DNA from: Antennarius striatus
Lineage: Eukaryota; Chordata; Actinopteri; Lophiiformes; Antennariidae
Direction of reading: 5' to 3'
Length of the DNA: 64,000 bases
NCBI RefSeq assembly: GCF_040054535.1
Contig: NC_090780.1
Coordinates: 668,501 to 732,500, forward strand
In this document: piece after piece, positions 1 to 11,746 of the stretch
Layout of the letters: each line of letters starts with the position of its first letter
Numbering within the stretch: position 1 is the first letter of the stretch
Made by a program: the position numbers and the translations under genes
Notes under the pieces: model-generated
Databases searched by the model: none
Seen by the model: the letters and a program-made list of their open reading frames with translations, nothing else
What the model was told of the DNA's origin: nothing

Positions 1-1293
1 CACGCTGGATCACTGCTACACGGTAACTAGGGACGCTTATCGCCCAGTCCCCCGCGCAGCTTTGGGAAACCGATCACTGCCTCGTCCACCTCATCCCAGC
101 CTACAGGCAGAGACTGAGAACATCCTGGCCTGTCGTGGAAACGGTGAAGAAATGGACCAACGAGGCAAAGCAGGAACTGCAGGAATGTTTTGACTGCACC
201 GACTGGAGTGTTTTTGAAGCTGCTACGGACAACCTGGATGATTACATGGACACTGTGACAGCCTACATTAGCTTCTGTGAGGACCTGTGTGTGCCAACCA
301 AGACCTTCCGCACATACAGCAACAACAAGCCATGGTTCACAGCCAAGCTGAGACAACTGCGCTTGGCTAAGGAGGAGGCCTACAGATCTGGGGACAGGGC
401 TCTGTACCGGCAGACCAGGAACACACTGACAAAGGAGATCAGAGCAGCTAACAGGAGTTACTCTGACAAGCTGAAAGGAAACTTTTCAGCCACCAACCCC
501 TCGTCGTGTGGAGAGGTCTGCAGGACATCACCGGCTACAGACGCCCGTCCCCCCCTGCTGAGGCCAACAAGAACCTGGCTGACGACCTCAACAGATTCTA
601 TTGTAGGTTCGAAAAGGCCTTCACACCCACCACCCCCATTCCACTACCTGCAGCCCAGATCACACCACCACTCATACCTCCATTCCCCATTCACTGTCTG
701 CACCCCACCCCCTTCACACCCCCTGCCTACACGGTAGTTATTGAATCGGTTCTGTGTTCCTCCATCACAGTCTGGTTCGGTGCTGTCACCCAAAGGGACA
801 GGACAAGACTACAAAGGACAATCAGGTCTGCTGAGAAGATCACTGGGACCTCCCTGCCCTCCCTCCAAAAGCTGTACTCCTCAAGAATTAGGAGTCGGGC
901 AGGGAAGATCATCTCAGACCCAACACACCCTGGACACCGTCTATTTAAAAGTCTACCCTCTGGGAGGCGCTACAGAGCCCTCCTCTCAAAAACAACCAGA
1001 CTTAAGAACAGTTTCTTCCCCCAAGCCATAAGACACTTGAACAATAAACGTTAAATATTTGTCTCCAAGTCCTTGCAACATGCACTCAGCACCTGTACAT
1101 TGTGTCCCCCCCCCACCTACTGCGTTTTGCATCTTGCGTTTTGTATTTAGTATAGTTATTTATAATATTTAAAGTATTTAGAATAGTTAAGTTATGAATG
1201 AACAGTTTGAGACACCACCTGCCGGAAACAAATTCCTCGTCTGCTTTCAACAAACGATGGCCAATAAAACTGATTCTGATTCTGATTCTGATT
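1..1293 (+). mobile_element. L2/Maui-like LINE, internally deleted, 5' end outside window
   Basis: Remnant of a non-LTR retrotransposon read on the plus strand. The first 120 bases translate to the end of an apurinic endonuclease domain (TDHCLVHLIP, matching the terminal SDH-type motif with Ser replaced by Thr). A linker follows with NNKPWFTAKLRQLRLAKEEA, then, after a one-base frame change near 495-505, WRGLQDITGYRRPSP and DDLNRFYCRFEK. From about 635 to 730 the sequence jumps to the C-terminal region (SSITVWFGA, PSGRRYRALLSKTTRLKNSFFP) and stops at 1052-1054, so the reverse-transcriptase palm with its FADD box is missing. An AATAAA at 1263-1268 and a TGATTC-repeat tail (1271-1293) form the 3' end, a layout known for fish L2 elements. 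It cannot be autonomous. The family is assigned by recalled motif similarity, not by a search. Confidence 0.8.
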
Positions 1294-1976
1294 TAAAGTT
1301 CAACGAACATGATATTCAGCAGCCAAGTGCATAAAACACAGTTGATGTGTGATGAACCAGGAAAACAAACTGCAGCTCTGTAAACTGAAGATAAATGGGA
1401 GGTGAGGGCTGCTGGCGTTCATGACCACAGGACACGGAAGCGTTGTTAAAACCGACTCACTCAAGGTGTAATGAGGTTAAAAAGCACTGCGTTTATCAAA
1501 TTCTGAGCACTGTGGTCCATCTGAATGAAACATTGACTTGTAGTTGACTCATGACATCAGGACACAGAGACGATGGCCGATAATTGTTGATGGATTGGAT
1601 TTATTTAGTGCTCTCCTGGTCCATCTGCTTATCACAGCACTTTGTGACACTTAGAAACCTCAGAAACCCCGTCATGTTTTTTTAAACGATGTGATGGTTC
1701 CGCTAAGTTCTGTGTTTTTTCCTCTAGAAGGTACATCAGTGTGTGGATCTGCCTGGTTGAACTGCCCAGTGCTCCGTGACTATTTAACCCCCACCTTCAG
1801 GTTCGAGCCACCCTCTGTATTCCCTGTGCTTTGCTATCTGCCACAGCCTCCATCCTGCTGCTGAGGTGATTTAAGGTTTTATTATTAGTCTCAGATCTGT
1901 GTCTCCAGGTCATGACAAGAGTGAATGTTCTTCCTGGGTGTTGTTTTTGTTCTATTTCATGCCAAATGTGTAGCTT
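1294..1976. other. Spacer, no gene recognised
   Basis: About 680 bases of ordinary-composition sequence between the L2 tail and the target-site duplication of the first RTE copy. No convincing exon, splice pair or repeat family was seen on either strand. Confidence 0.5.
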
Positions 1977-3123
1977 GTTGTCTTTTTTTACAAATGTAGT
2001 CGGTCCTGATGATATACCTGTAGAGGTTTGGAAGTGTCTAGGAGAGGTGGCAGTAGAGTTTCTGACTGGATTGTTCAACAGGATCTTAGATAGTGAGAAG
2101 ATGCCTGAGGAATGGAGGAGAAGTGTGCTGGTGCCCATTTTTAAGAACAAGGGAGATGTGCAGAGTTGTGGCAACTACAGAGGAATAAAGCTGATGAGCC
2201 ATACAATGAAGTTATGGGAGAGAGTAGTGGAAGCTAGACTAAGGGCAGAAGTGAGTATTTGTGAGCAGCAGTATGGTTTCATGCCAAAAAAGAGTACCTA
2301 CAGATGCAGTATTTGCTTTGAGGATGTTGATAGAGAAGTACAGAGAAAGCCAGAGGGAGCTGCATTGTGTTTCTGTAGATCTGGAGAAAGCTGATGACAG
2401 GGTGTCCAGAGAGGAACTGTGGTATTGTATGAGGAAGTCTGGAGTGGCAGAGAAGTATGTTAGAGCGGTGCAGGACATGTATGAGGACTGTAAGACAGTG
2501 GTGAGGTGTGTGTAGGTGTTACAGAGGAGTTCAAGGTGGAGGTGGGACTGCATCAGGGATCAGCTCTGAGCCCCTTCTTGTTGCTATGGTGATGGACAGG
2601 CTGACAGACGAGGTCAGACAGGAATCTCCATGGACTATGATGTTTGCAGATGACATTGTGATCTGTAGTGAGAGCAGGGAACAGGTGGAGGAGAAGCTAG
2701 AGAGGTGGAGGTTTGTCCTGGAAAGAAAAGACAGGAGACAGAGCTGGAGGTAGCAGAGATGAAGATGCTGAGGTTCTCTCTGGGAGTGACCAGGATGGAT
2801 AGGATCAGGAATGAGTACATCAGAGGGACAGCACATGTTAGAGGTTCTGGAGATAAAGTCAGAGAGGCCAGACTGAGATGGTTTGGACATGTCCAGAGGA
2901 GAGATAGTGAATATATTGGTAGAAGGATGCTGAGTTTTGAACTGCCAGGCAGGAGGCCTAGAGGAAGACCAAAGAGGAGGTTTATGGATGTAATGAGGGA
3001 AGACATGAAGGTAGTTGGTGTGAGAGAAGAGGATGCAGAAGACAGGTTAGATGGAGACAATTGATTTCGGCGACCCCTGAAGGGAAAAGCCGAAAAGAAA
3101 ATAAGAAGTTGTCTTTTTTTTAC
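1977..3123 (+). mobile_element. RTE-clade LINE (Expander-like), 5'-truncated copy 1, with TSD
   Basis: A 5'-truncated RTE LINE body at about 1992-3107, closely matching the full-length copy at 8640-11746. It begins inside the reverse transcriptase at GPDDIPVEVWKCLGEV and carries YGFMPKKST, DLEKADDRVSREELW and FADDIVICSES, then the C-terminal RWFGHVQRRDSEYIGRRML region and a 3' end of the type AAGGGAAAAGCCGAAA. The ORF is broken by a frameshift near 2505, and by a deletion at about 2728 that removes the segment matching 11049-11361 of the other copy. The flanks GTTGTC-T7-AC (1977-1991) and GTTGTC-T8-AC (3108-3123) look like a target-site duplication with one T of slippage. The element is non-functional. 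Confidence 0.85.
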
Positions 3124-3289
3124 CATTCTATGAGTCATTTGGTTCTATTTAGCTACATCCTAGTTATACTGTTAAGAGGGGCACACCTTCACATTGCTCT
3201 TTTAATTGTACATCCAAATTCACCCCAGTAAATCTGTAAATTCTTGACCCTCAATATAAATGTCTATACCCTGTATTTCCTAAGAGCAT

Positions 3290-4295
3290 TAGTTCAGAGA
3301 GGATTCTACGAGGAGGTGCATCCTGGACTCGATCATGCTGTTCTTTCTGTTGGGTAGCAGTGGCAACAAGACACTCTTGGGCACCCTCGATGGCAAAACC
3401 AAGTCTGGCCTGTTGTTCAACCACCCAGTTCTGTATTTCACCTGGTACTGGGTCCTGAATTCAGCCCAGGAGAAAGTCCACAGGAAGTTGTGGTTCCTGC
3501 CACACATCAAGTAAAAGGGAAACCCCCCAGTGTCCTGATGAAAAGTGATGTGGTAGCAGAACAGTACCACTGGCAAATAGGAGGCCCAATCCTGCTCCAG
3601 TGGAACAGGTAAGTAGGAAGCTGTGGAGCGTTTGACTGAACTAGTTGCATTGCCCATTACCTGAAGAATGGTATGGAGTAGTCCAGGACTTTGCAACTTC
3701 ACAGGGGCAATAGACCTGGTGGACCAAACAACTGTCAACACGTGTCTGAGTGGAGGCAACTCGGACTTTCAAACGTACAAAACCACTCCAACAACAGAAC
3801 CCAGCCTCACTGAAGGCCGGCTTACCTCATGTAGGGACAGCTACTGTGAACCTATGGAACACATGAGTCATGACCAGAACCTTGTAATACCCACCCTGGG
3901 ATGGCACCTGTAATGTAAAATCTATGGCCAAAATCTCATTTGGCTGAGATGGAAGCAAGTGATCCATGAAGCTGAGTGACCCGTGTCCTGAGTCTTCTGC
4001 AACTTGGCAGCACTCACGCTATTGGACCCACTGTGTTGTGTCGGAAGACATTTCAGGTCAGTGCTGCAGTTTGGTGGTCCGCTCAATGCCCTGGTGATCG
4101 TGTTCCTGGTGCAACTGGTTCAGAATTGCCTTCCCATAATAGAGTTTTATACTAGTCTTGCTCCTCTCACTGGCCCTCTCCATATAGTCTTTGGTGCCAA
4201 ACTTGTATGCTTTGGTTTTTCTCAGACTTTTATGAATTGAATCTGTTATGAAGAATCTTTTCCTCCTCTGAGAATTGAATATTGTGAGGATCAAG
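3290..4295 (-). mobile_element. Ty3/gypsy retrotransposon integrase remnant
   Basis: On the minus strand, degenerate translations in changing frames follow the order of a Ty3/gypsy integrase. First (4058-4140) comes QLHQEHDHQGIERTTKL, matching the HHCC zinc-binding segment. Then (about 3850-3950) comes PNEILAIDFTLQVPSQGGYY, containing the first Asp of the DDE core, followed by KVLVMTHVF. Finally (3440-3600) comes DWASYLPVVLFCYHITFHQDTGGFPFYLMCGR, the conserved segment after the core in which the host element normally reads SYLPxLLFAYN...TGxSPFxLMFGR. Several frameshifts and stops make this a dead fragment. No LTR was identified. The next piece of the same class (4395-4580) lies on the opposite strand. 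Confidence 0.7.
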
Positions 4296-4394
4296 ACGAC
4301 TCTGCAAAGTTTGTCGGCAAATTAAATGTTCTTAAAAGGTATTGACAAATTGAACTGTTCTGGCAAACAGAGCTATAAAAGGGTGTGGATTGTA

Positions 4395-4580
4395 CCTCAG
4401 AGACCTGTTCATATATTAACACTGATCCAGGAGTTGGTAACTCATTTGGTTAGGCCGAAGTTCACGGTAGACCTCGCTAAGTGTGAGTTCACTAAAGGCA
4501 ACTTTGACCTACCCCTGCAGGGTTGTGGGGAAGTTCATCCTGTCGGGGCCGAAGGAGAAGCTGGTAAACTATATCCTGTT
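4395..4580 (+). mobile_element. Ty3/gypsy reverse transcriptase fragment, inverted relative to integrase
   Basis: The plus-strand translation contains TLIQELVTHLVRPKFTVDLAKCEFTKG followed by LQGCGEVHPVGAEGEAGKLYPV. This resembles the end of the RT thumb of Ty3/gypsy elements, where the usual pattern is LTVxLAKCEFxK...YLGxVVGxGxVxPVxAKVEAI. It sits within 150 bases of the minus-strand integrase remnant but points the other way, so the original element has been rearranged or two insertions have collided. Family assignment rests on motif resemblance only. Confidence 0.55.
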
Positions 4581-4599
4581 GGAATCCTAATGAACAGAG

Positions 4600-5990
4600 A
4601 GCGGATTCGGGTCTTTGGGTCTTTGGTTATCACAGTTGTTGTAAAAACTTAACGGTGGTGAACCACTAACCGAGTTGCAAAAAGGTAAAACAATTGGTCA
4701 TTAATAATGATCATTTGAAAGGCAGCAGTGATGTATACAAGTGAACAAAATGAATTTGCTTTACTTTCTGTGAGTTTAATTTCTGATCGAGTTAATGGAC
4801 GTTCCAGTGTTAGGACCCGTTCTCATGGAGGGACTAATAAAAGCCTTCCTCAGGACTGAGTCACTGCTCACTGTGTGCTTCCCTTTGTGTCACTGCTGCC
4901 ATTCTGCTGCTGAATGTTCCTTAAATAAAGGTGTAATAACACCAATTGGTCTTCTATCTTTCTCTGACTTGTTTCACAATAGAAATAGTTTTTGACTTGG
5001 ATTGTAATGATATTAAACGTTAAATGATTGTACAACTCAATGTGACACCAGAAATAGTTTTTTGTTAGTTTTAATGAACATCCTGGTACAGAACAGGTGA
5101 TTGAACACAAACCATCACATCTGCTGCTACACCTCTGCTGCCTTGTCTTGTTTTCATCCTTTATTTTGTTCTTTAAGTTTAACCATGGATGTTGTCATGT
5201 GATACTTTGGACAATTGTAATTAAGAATAATTTTACTGTAAATCCAAGTGACAAATGTATTTCCTGGGCATTTTGCAGCTGTGTAAATACATTAGACAAT
5301 GGTGAAATTAAAGTGGAACTCCACAACGAAGATGTCAGCATTTTCAGTATAGTGTGCATTGTTATATGAAAAATCATAGTAAGAAATTATATACATGTGA
5401 CACCTTCATACTGAGGCACCCCATAAATTAATATAGGCTACCATGTGTCCTAGTTTGGAGAAGTCTTTGGCTTAGTGCTGTAAAGTAAAGGAACAAAGGA
5501 GGCTTGACTGTAGATGTCAAAGCATCACCTGCGTTCAAACTCTGGTCTGTAGTATTCTGTCTGAGGGATAGGATGTAGGGGTTGGACTGCCGCTGATGGA
5601 CATGAAGATAGAACTTCACCTCATCTGTCAGAGGTTCCTGTAGGCCTGATGGAGAGCAGAAGGTGTGTGTCATCACCTGGAGAAGGTAGAGCGGGTTTGT
5701 TCTTCCTGTGTGGAACAATTTATTCACATGAAGGAAACGTGTCGGAGCTCAAAGGAATTCCAGTGGATGATAAAATACTTTATGAGTTTGTTTGATGATG
5801 ATTTGATAATGCAGATGGATGACTCGATCAATAATCAATAATTGTTTCCTGTGAGTATCAGAGTAGGCTGCACTCATCGGTATATATACAATAAATGAAC
5901 AGAATCTGTCTCAACCGGACATAAAGTTGTATTGAATGGTCAGAGGAGACGCTGGGAGGAGCAACAGGGAGACCATGAGTGTCACAGGAG
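4600..5990. other. Intergenic stretch, no gene recognised
   Basis: Ordinary A+T-leaning sequence. A few open frames under 100 codons have no recognisable domains or matched splice sites. I see no structured repeat until the GACAC/GACAT tract begins. Confidence 0.45.
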
Positions 5991-5994
5991 GAGA

Positions 5995-6208
5995 CAGGGC
6001 GACACAACATGACACGACGACATGACACGACATGACACGACACGACATGACATGACACGACATGAAACGGAACGACACGAGAAGACACAACAAGACCCGG
6101 CACGACGCGACAAGGCACAGCATTACACGACAGTACACGACGAGACACGGCAAGACACGTCACTGCATGACATGACACAATAAGACATGACATGACACGA
6201 CACAAAAC
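5995..6208. repeat. Degenerate GACAC/GACAT/GACGA pentamer repeat
   Basis: About 210 bases built almost entirely of variants of a 5-base unit (GACAC, GACAT, GACGA, AAGAC). Variation between neighbouring units is high, so this is an old, interrupted simple repeat. The minus-strand reading frame through it (Cys/Val/Ser-rich) is a by-product. Confidence 0.85.
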
Positions 6209-6209
6209 T

Positions 6210-8621
6210 TGACTTCTTCATTCATTCATTTTGTTAACACAGTCACACCTGCGGTGGATTCTGATCACTGACACGTTAAAACACCTGCAGGTAGAATCTC
6301 CTCATGGGTCAGGGTGAATTCAGGCTCATGTGATCCTGATGTTTAACCCCTGCATGACTGAAAGCCTTCAGAGAGAGGCGGGTGAGAAAATACGTGAAAA
6401 CCTGGCGAATCATTGGCTCCAAATGCTGGAACGATGCTGTGTGAGACGTTAGTGTCCAGGTGTTCTGTTTTAAACGCTGATAATTGGGGTGATTCCAGCT
6501 CGGAGTGGTTGTTCATCTAATTGAGACCAGTTAGCGTGAGAGCGGCGCTCACTGCCACTGGTGTAAACCGGAGAGGACGTGACGTCCTCGTGAGCAGACA
6601 GGCTGTCACAACGCACACACACTTCTGCTCACGACTGCTGATGAGAGCTGAACGGACGTCAGAAAACAAATCCGTTGTTTCTTAGAAGGTTTCAAGCATC
6701 AAAGATGTCTTAAAGACAGGAAATGACATCATTCTGTTCAATGTTTCATACAATGACTGGACGAGCTGCTTTCAGACTCCATGTGTCTGTGGAGAACCAA
6801 TCGATGTGACGATGGTGGCTTCAGCGCTGGGGAGGGACATTCTGTTGAAATGCGACTTGAAGATTGAATCAAGAAGCACTTTTCAGAGAGCAGCAGTCAC
6901 ATGAGAAGTTGATGATGTCATGTTGCAGAGCAGCTGATATTCAGGCCACAAACAGCCTGACTCCATCTACCTGATGAGACTCGTCTGATTGTCCTTGGCT
7001 GGAGAAATCATGAAGTGCATCTCAATGAAATATCACTGCAGCAAACGTCAGCGGGCTGACATCAGAGGCTTAATATTACGTCTGTGGCTCTCCATCAAGA
7101 GGCAGGACTACATCCGACGCTCTGTGCTGTGGGTCAGGCCCGCCTCCATTGGGGGTCTCAACACAGGGTCACAGGTGTGATGTCCCAGACTAGAACGCTG
7201 ACACCACCAGAGCACTGACAGGTTGTGTCCTTCAGATCTGAACGAACCAGCTGTGGATTTGAACTACCAATTTCATGTCAGGTGGCGCTACGACGCTAAC
7301 AACAGCTGAAACAACTCCGAGCTCAACTGTTAGCGGCAGAACATCTGTTTAAAGTGTGTCGATAGGACATATCCACAGACTGTGGAGACTTTCAGCCTGT
7401 CATTGGAAAATGGTTAATATGAAAATGCGCTTGTTTTTTATCATCTTAGGTTAACCAGAAAGATGTTTATCATTTTTTAATTATTTTTAAATGTATTTAA
7501 ATGTATTCGTTTTTATAAAATAAATAAATATATTTAGAACTTGATTTTGTTACGTGTATGAATAAATAAAAATAAATATTTATTCATATATTATAAATAA
7601 TGAATTTATAAATCTATTAAATTTATATCTAAATGTAAATTCATAAATTAAATTTTAATTTGTAAATTTATAAATATAAATTTACCTATTCATAAATATA
7701 TGTATTTATTATAAATATATTTATTTATATTTATATTTCAGTTATACATTTATAAATTTATTTATAATTTTTAAAATAAATTAAAAATATTATTATTTTT
7801 GTTATTTATTTCTTTATTTATTTTTATCATCTTATTTTTTATTATTATTCATAATTTTTATCATTTTTTAAATTGATTTTTTATCTTCTTTTTTTTCATC
7901 CTGAGATGTTTTTTTTTATCATCTTAGGTCAACCACAAAGGTTACGAGGTTATGCTCACTCTTCTCTGTCAGATCCATCCACTGCAGAGAAACACTAAGT
8001 CGTGTTGAGTGACAGGCTGCCAGAGCACAGAACAGTAGAATGAATTAATCATCACCTGTAGCTGCATAATTTAACATTCATGCAGCCTGTTTGCTCTGCA
8101 TGTTTCCTAAGAGGACGTCTGATGCTTCAGTCCGAATGGTTTCTCTGCCATAATTTATGTGATTGTGTCATAAATATGTTATTGGCAAAAGTTTATTTTC
8201 ATGTTTAACATTTGAAATGAACATGTGAACGCGGTGAGCTGATGCTAACAACACATAACACCAGCCTGCAGTAGAGAATAGATAATGATCACACTGTCGC
8301 TTGTGAAAAGGTGGAAATGTAAGAAGGAAGGAAGCATCCACGCAGGAAACAGTCCAAAGTGTAACCGTGACAAAATCAGATAATGTACGTGTTACATATG
8401 TAAAAACCTCTTATGAAAAATGATCGTAATATTTGATGTAACTGCCCCTGGGATATCAGCTGACAGTGTCGCTCTCTGGTGGTCAGAGCAATCGATTATC
8501 TATTAAAGTCTCTCTAATTAATACTATAAATATAGTAAGTGGAAGACTGCCATCTAGCGGTGATCGTGTGTCATCGCATCCGCCCATCAGTAAATCAGTA
8601 AATAGAGCATTTATTCTGAGC
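6210..8621. other. Gene-free stretch with an A+T-only low-complexity block
   Basis: No exon was recognised. From about 7420 to 7920 the sequence is nearly pure A/T (runs of TTTATTTATAAATAAA type), bracketed by a short duplicated phrase (TTTTTTATCATCTTAGGT near 7435 and near 7913). The duplicated phrase suggests the block expanded, or was inserted, between two copies of the same short sequence. Confidence 0.5.
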
Positions 8622-8639
8622 AAACCTTTTTCCTCGGGC
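8622..8639. repeat. Left target-site duplication of the full-length RTE LINE
   Basis: AAACCTTTTTCCTCGGGC, repeated exactly at 11747-11764. The 18-base identity defines both ends of the inserted element. Confidence 0.9.
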
Positions 8640-11600
8640 AATGTAGCCACAAGAGGACACAAGCCAGTGTCTTATTGTGCCGGTCCCAAGCCCGGATAAA
8701 TACAGAGGGTTGCGTCAGGAAGGGCATCCGGCGTAAAACTTTTGCCAAATCAAAGATGCGAATCAAACCTATGACTTCCATACTGGATCGGTCGAGGCCC
8801 GGGTTAACAACAACCGCCATCGGCGCTGTTGACCTACAGGGCGCCGGTGGAAATTGGATTACTGTTGGTCGAAGAAGGAGAGGAGGAAAGTGCGTTCGCA
8901 CGAAGAAAGAGAAGAGGAACACCAAGAGTATAGGACTGAGAGTAGGGACGCTGAATGTTGGAACTATGACAGGAAAAGGTAGAGAGTTGGTTGACATGAT
9001 GCAGAGGAGGAAGGTAGACATACTGTGTGTCCAGGAGACCAGGTGGAAAGGTAGCAAGGCTAGAAGTTTAGGAGCAGGGTTCAAGTTGTTCTATCATGGT
9101 GTAGATGGGAAGAGAAATGGAGTAGGAGTTATCTTGAAGGAGGAGTTTGTTAGGAATGTCCTGGAGGTCAAAAGAGTGTCAGATAGAGTGATGAGTCTGA
9201 AGCTAGAAATAGAAGGTGTGATGTTCAATGTTGTTAGCGGGTATGCTCCACAGGTAGGATGTGAGCTGGAGGAGAAGGAGAAATTCTGGTCAGAGCATGC
9301 CTAGAAGTGAGAGAGTTGTCATTGGAGCAGACTTCAATGGACATGTTGGTGCAGGAAACAGAGGTGATGAGGAGGTGATGGGCAGGTTTGGTATCCAGGA
9401 GAGGAACACAGAAGGACAGATGGTAGTTGACTTTGCAAAAAGGATGGAAACGGCTGTAGTGAATACTTTCTTCCAGAAGAGGCAGGAACATAGAGTGACC
9501 TATAAGAGTGGAGGTAGGAGCACACAGGTAGACTACATCTTGTGTAGACGGTGTAACCTGAAGGAGATCAGTGACTGTAAAGTAGTGGTAGGTGAGAGTG
9601 TAGCCAAACAGCACAGGATGGTGGTGTGTAGGATGACTCTGGTGGTGAGGAAGATGAAGAGGGCAAAGACAGAGCAGAAGACGAAATGGTGGAAGCTGAA
9701 AAAGGAAGAGTGTTGCATGACTTTTAGGAAGGAGTTAAGACAGGCTCTGGGTGGTCAGGAGGTGCTTCCAGATGACTGGACAACTACAGCTAATGTGATC
9801 AGGGAGACAGGTAGGAGAGTACTTGGTGTGTCATCTGGAAGGAAAGTAGATAAGGAGACTTGGTGGTGGAATGAGGAGGTACAGGAGTGTATACAGAGAA
9901 AGAGGTTAGCTAAGAAGAAGTGGGACACCGAGAGGACTGAGGAGAGTAGACAGGAGTACAGGGAGATGCAGCGTAAGGTGAAGGTAGAGGTAGCAAAGGC
10001 CAAACAAGAAGCTTATGATGACTTGTATGCTAGTTTGGACAGTAAGGAGGGAGAGACTGATCTATACCGGTTGGCAAGACAGAGAGACAGAGATGGGAAG
10101 GACGTGCAGCAGGTTAGGGTGATTAAGGATAGGGATGGAAGTCTATTGACAGGTGCCAGTAGTGTGATGGGAAGATGGAAAGAGTACTTTGAAGAGTTGG
10201 TGAACGTGGAAAATGAGAGAGAACAAAGACTAGAAGAGGTGACTGTTGTGGACCAGGAAGTAGCAAAGATTAGTCAGGATGAAGTGAAGAGGGCATTGAA
10301 GAGGATGAAGAGTGGGAAGGCAGTCGGTCCTGATGATATACCTGTAGAGGTATGGAAGTGTCTAGGAGAGGTGGCAGTAGAGTTTCTGACTGGGTTGTTC
10401 AACAGGATCTTAGACAGTGAGAAGATGCCTGAGGAATGGAGGAGAAGTGTGCTGGTGCCCATTTTTAAGAACAAGGGAGATGTGCAGAGTTGTGGCAACT
10501 ACAGAGGAATAAAGCTGATGAGCCATACAATGAAGTTATGGGAGGGAGTAGTGGAAGCTAGACTATGGGCAGAAGTGAACATTTGTGAGCAGCAGTATGG
10601 TTTCATGCCAAAACAGAGTACTACAGATGCAGTATTTGTTTTGAGGATGTTGATAGAGAAGTACAGAGAAGGCCAGAGGGAGCTGCATTGTGTTTTTGTA
10701 GATCTGGAGAAAGCTGATGACAGGGTGTCCAGAGAGGAACTGTGGTATTGTATGAGGAAGTCTGGAGTGGCAGAGAAGTATGTTAGAGCGGTGCAGGACA
10801 TGTATGAGGACTGTAAGACAGTGGTGAGGTGTGTGTAGGTGTGACAGAGGAGTTCAAGGTGGAGGTGGGACTGCATCAGGGATCAGCTCTGAGCCCCTTC
10901 TTGTTGCTATGGTGATGGACAGGCTGACAGACGAGGTTAGACAGGAATCTCCATGGACTATGATGTTTGCAGATGACATTGTGATCTGCAGTGAGAGCAG
11001 GGAACAGGTGGAGGAGAAGCTAGAGAGGTGGAGGTTTGTCCTGGAAAGGAGAGGAATGAAGGTTAGCCGCAGTAAGACAGAGTACATGTGTGTGAATGAG
11101 AGGGACCCAAGTGGAAGAGTGAGGTTACAGGGAGAAGAGATCAAGAAGGTGGAGGATTTGAAGTACTTAGGGTCAACAGTCCAGAGCAATGGAGAGTGTG
11201 GAAAAGAGGTGAAGAAGCGTGTCCAGGCAGGATGGAACGGGTGGAGGAAAGTGTCAGGTGTGATGTGTGATAGAAGAGTTTCAGCTACAATGAAAGGAAA
11301 GGTGTACAAAACTGTGGTGAGACCAGCTATGTTGTTTGGTCTAGAGACAGTGTCCCTGAGGAAAAGACAGGAGACAGAGCTGGAGGTAGCAGAGATGAAG
11401 ATGCTGAGGTTCTCTCTGGGAGTGACCAGGATAGATAGGATCAGGAATGAGTCCATCAGAGGGACAGCACATGTTAGAGGTTTTGGAGATAAAGTCAGAG
11501 AGGCCAGACTGAGATGGTTTGGACATGTCCAGAGGAGAGATAGTGAATATATTGGTAGAAGGATGCTGAGTTCTGAACTGCCAGGCAGGAGGCCTAGAGG

Positions 11601-11746
11601 AAGACCAAAGAGGAGGTTTATGGATGTAATGAGGGAAGACATGAAGGTAGTTGGTGTGAGAGAAGAGGATTCAAAGGACAGGGCTAGATGGAGGACATTG
11701 ATTCGCTGTGGAGACCCCTGAAGGGAAAAGCCGAAAGGAAAAGAAG
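8640..11746 (+). mobile_element. Full-length RTE-clade LINE (Expander-like), 3107 bp, coding frame broken
   Basis: A complete-length non-LTR retrotransposon bounded by an 18-bp direct repeat. The endonuclease is recognisable from about 8930 (LNVGTMTGKGRELV, CVQETRWKGSKA, then IGADFNGHVGAGN and STQVDYILCRR). The reverse transcriptase follows from about 10200 (GPDDIPVEVWK, YGFMPKQSTTDAVF, FVDLEKADDRVSREELW, FADDIVICSES at about 10960-10990). A C-terminal region contains LKYLGSTVQSNGE and LRWFGHVQRRDSEYIGRRML. There are two breaks: a frame change near 9290 after the FWSE residues, consistent with a small deletion, and a frame change at about 10836 just after KTVVRC. The conserved A-Y-D of RT block A reads A-D-D. 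No poly(A) is seen; the end is GAAGGGAAAAGCCGAAAGG plus A-rich bases, typical of RTE. It lacks an intact ORF and should be immobile. Confidence 0.92.

Noticed and set aside
5858-6205. Cys/Val/Ser-rich minus-strand frames
   Set aside because: They lie in the GACAC/GACAT simple repeat.
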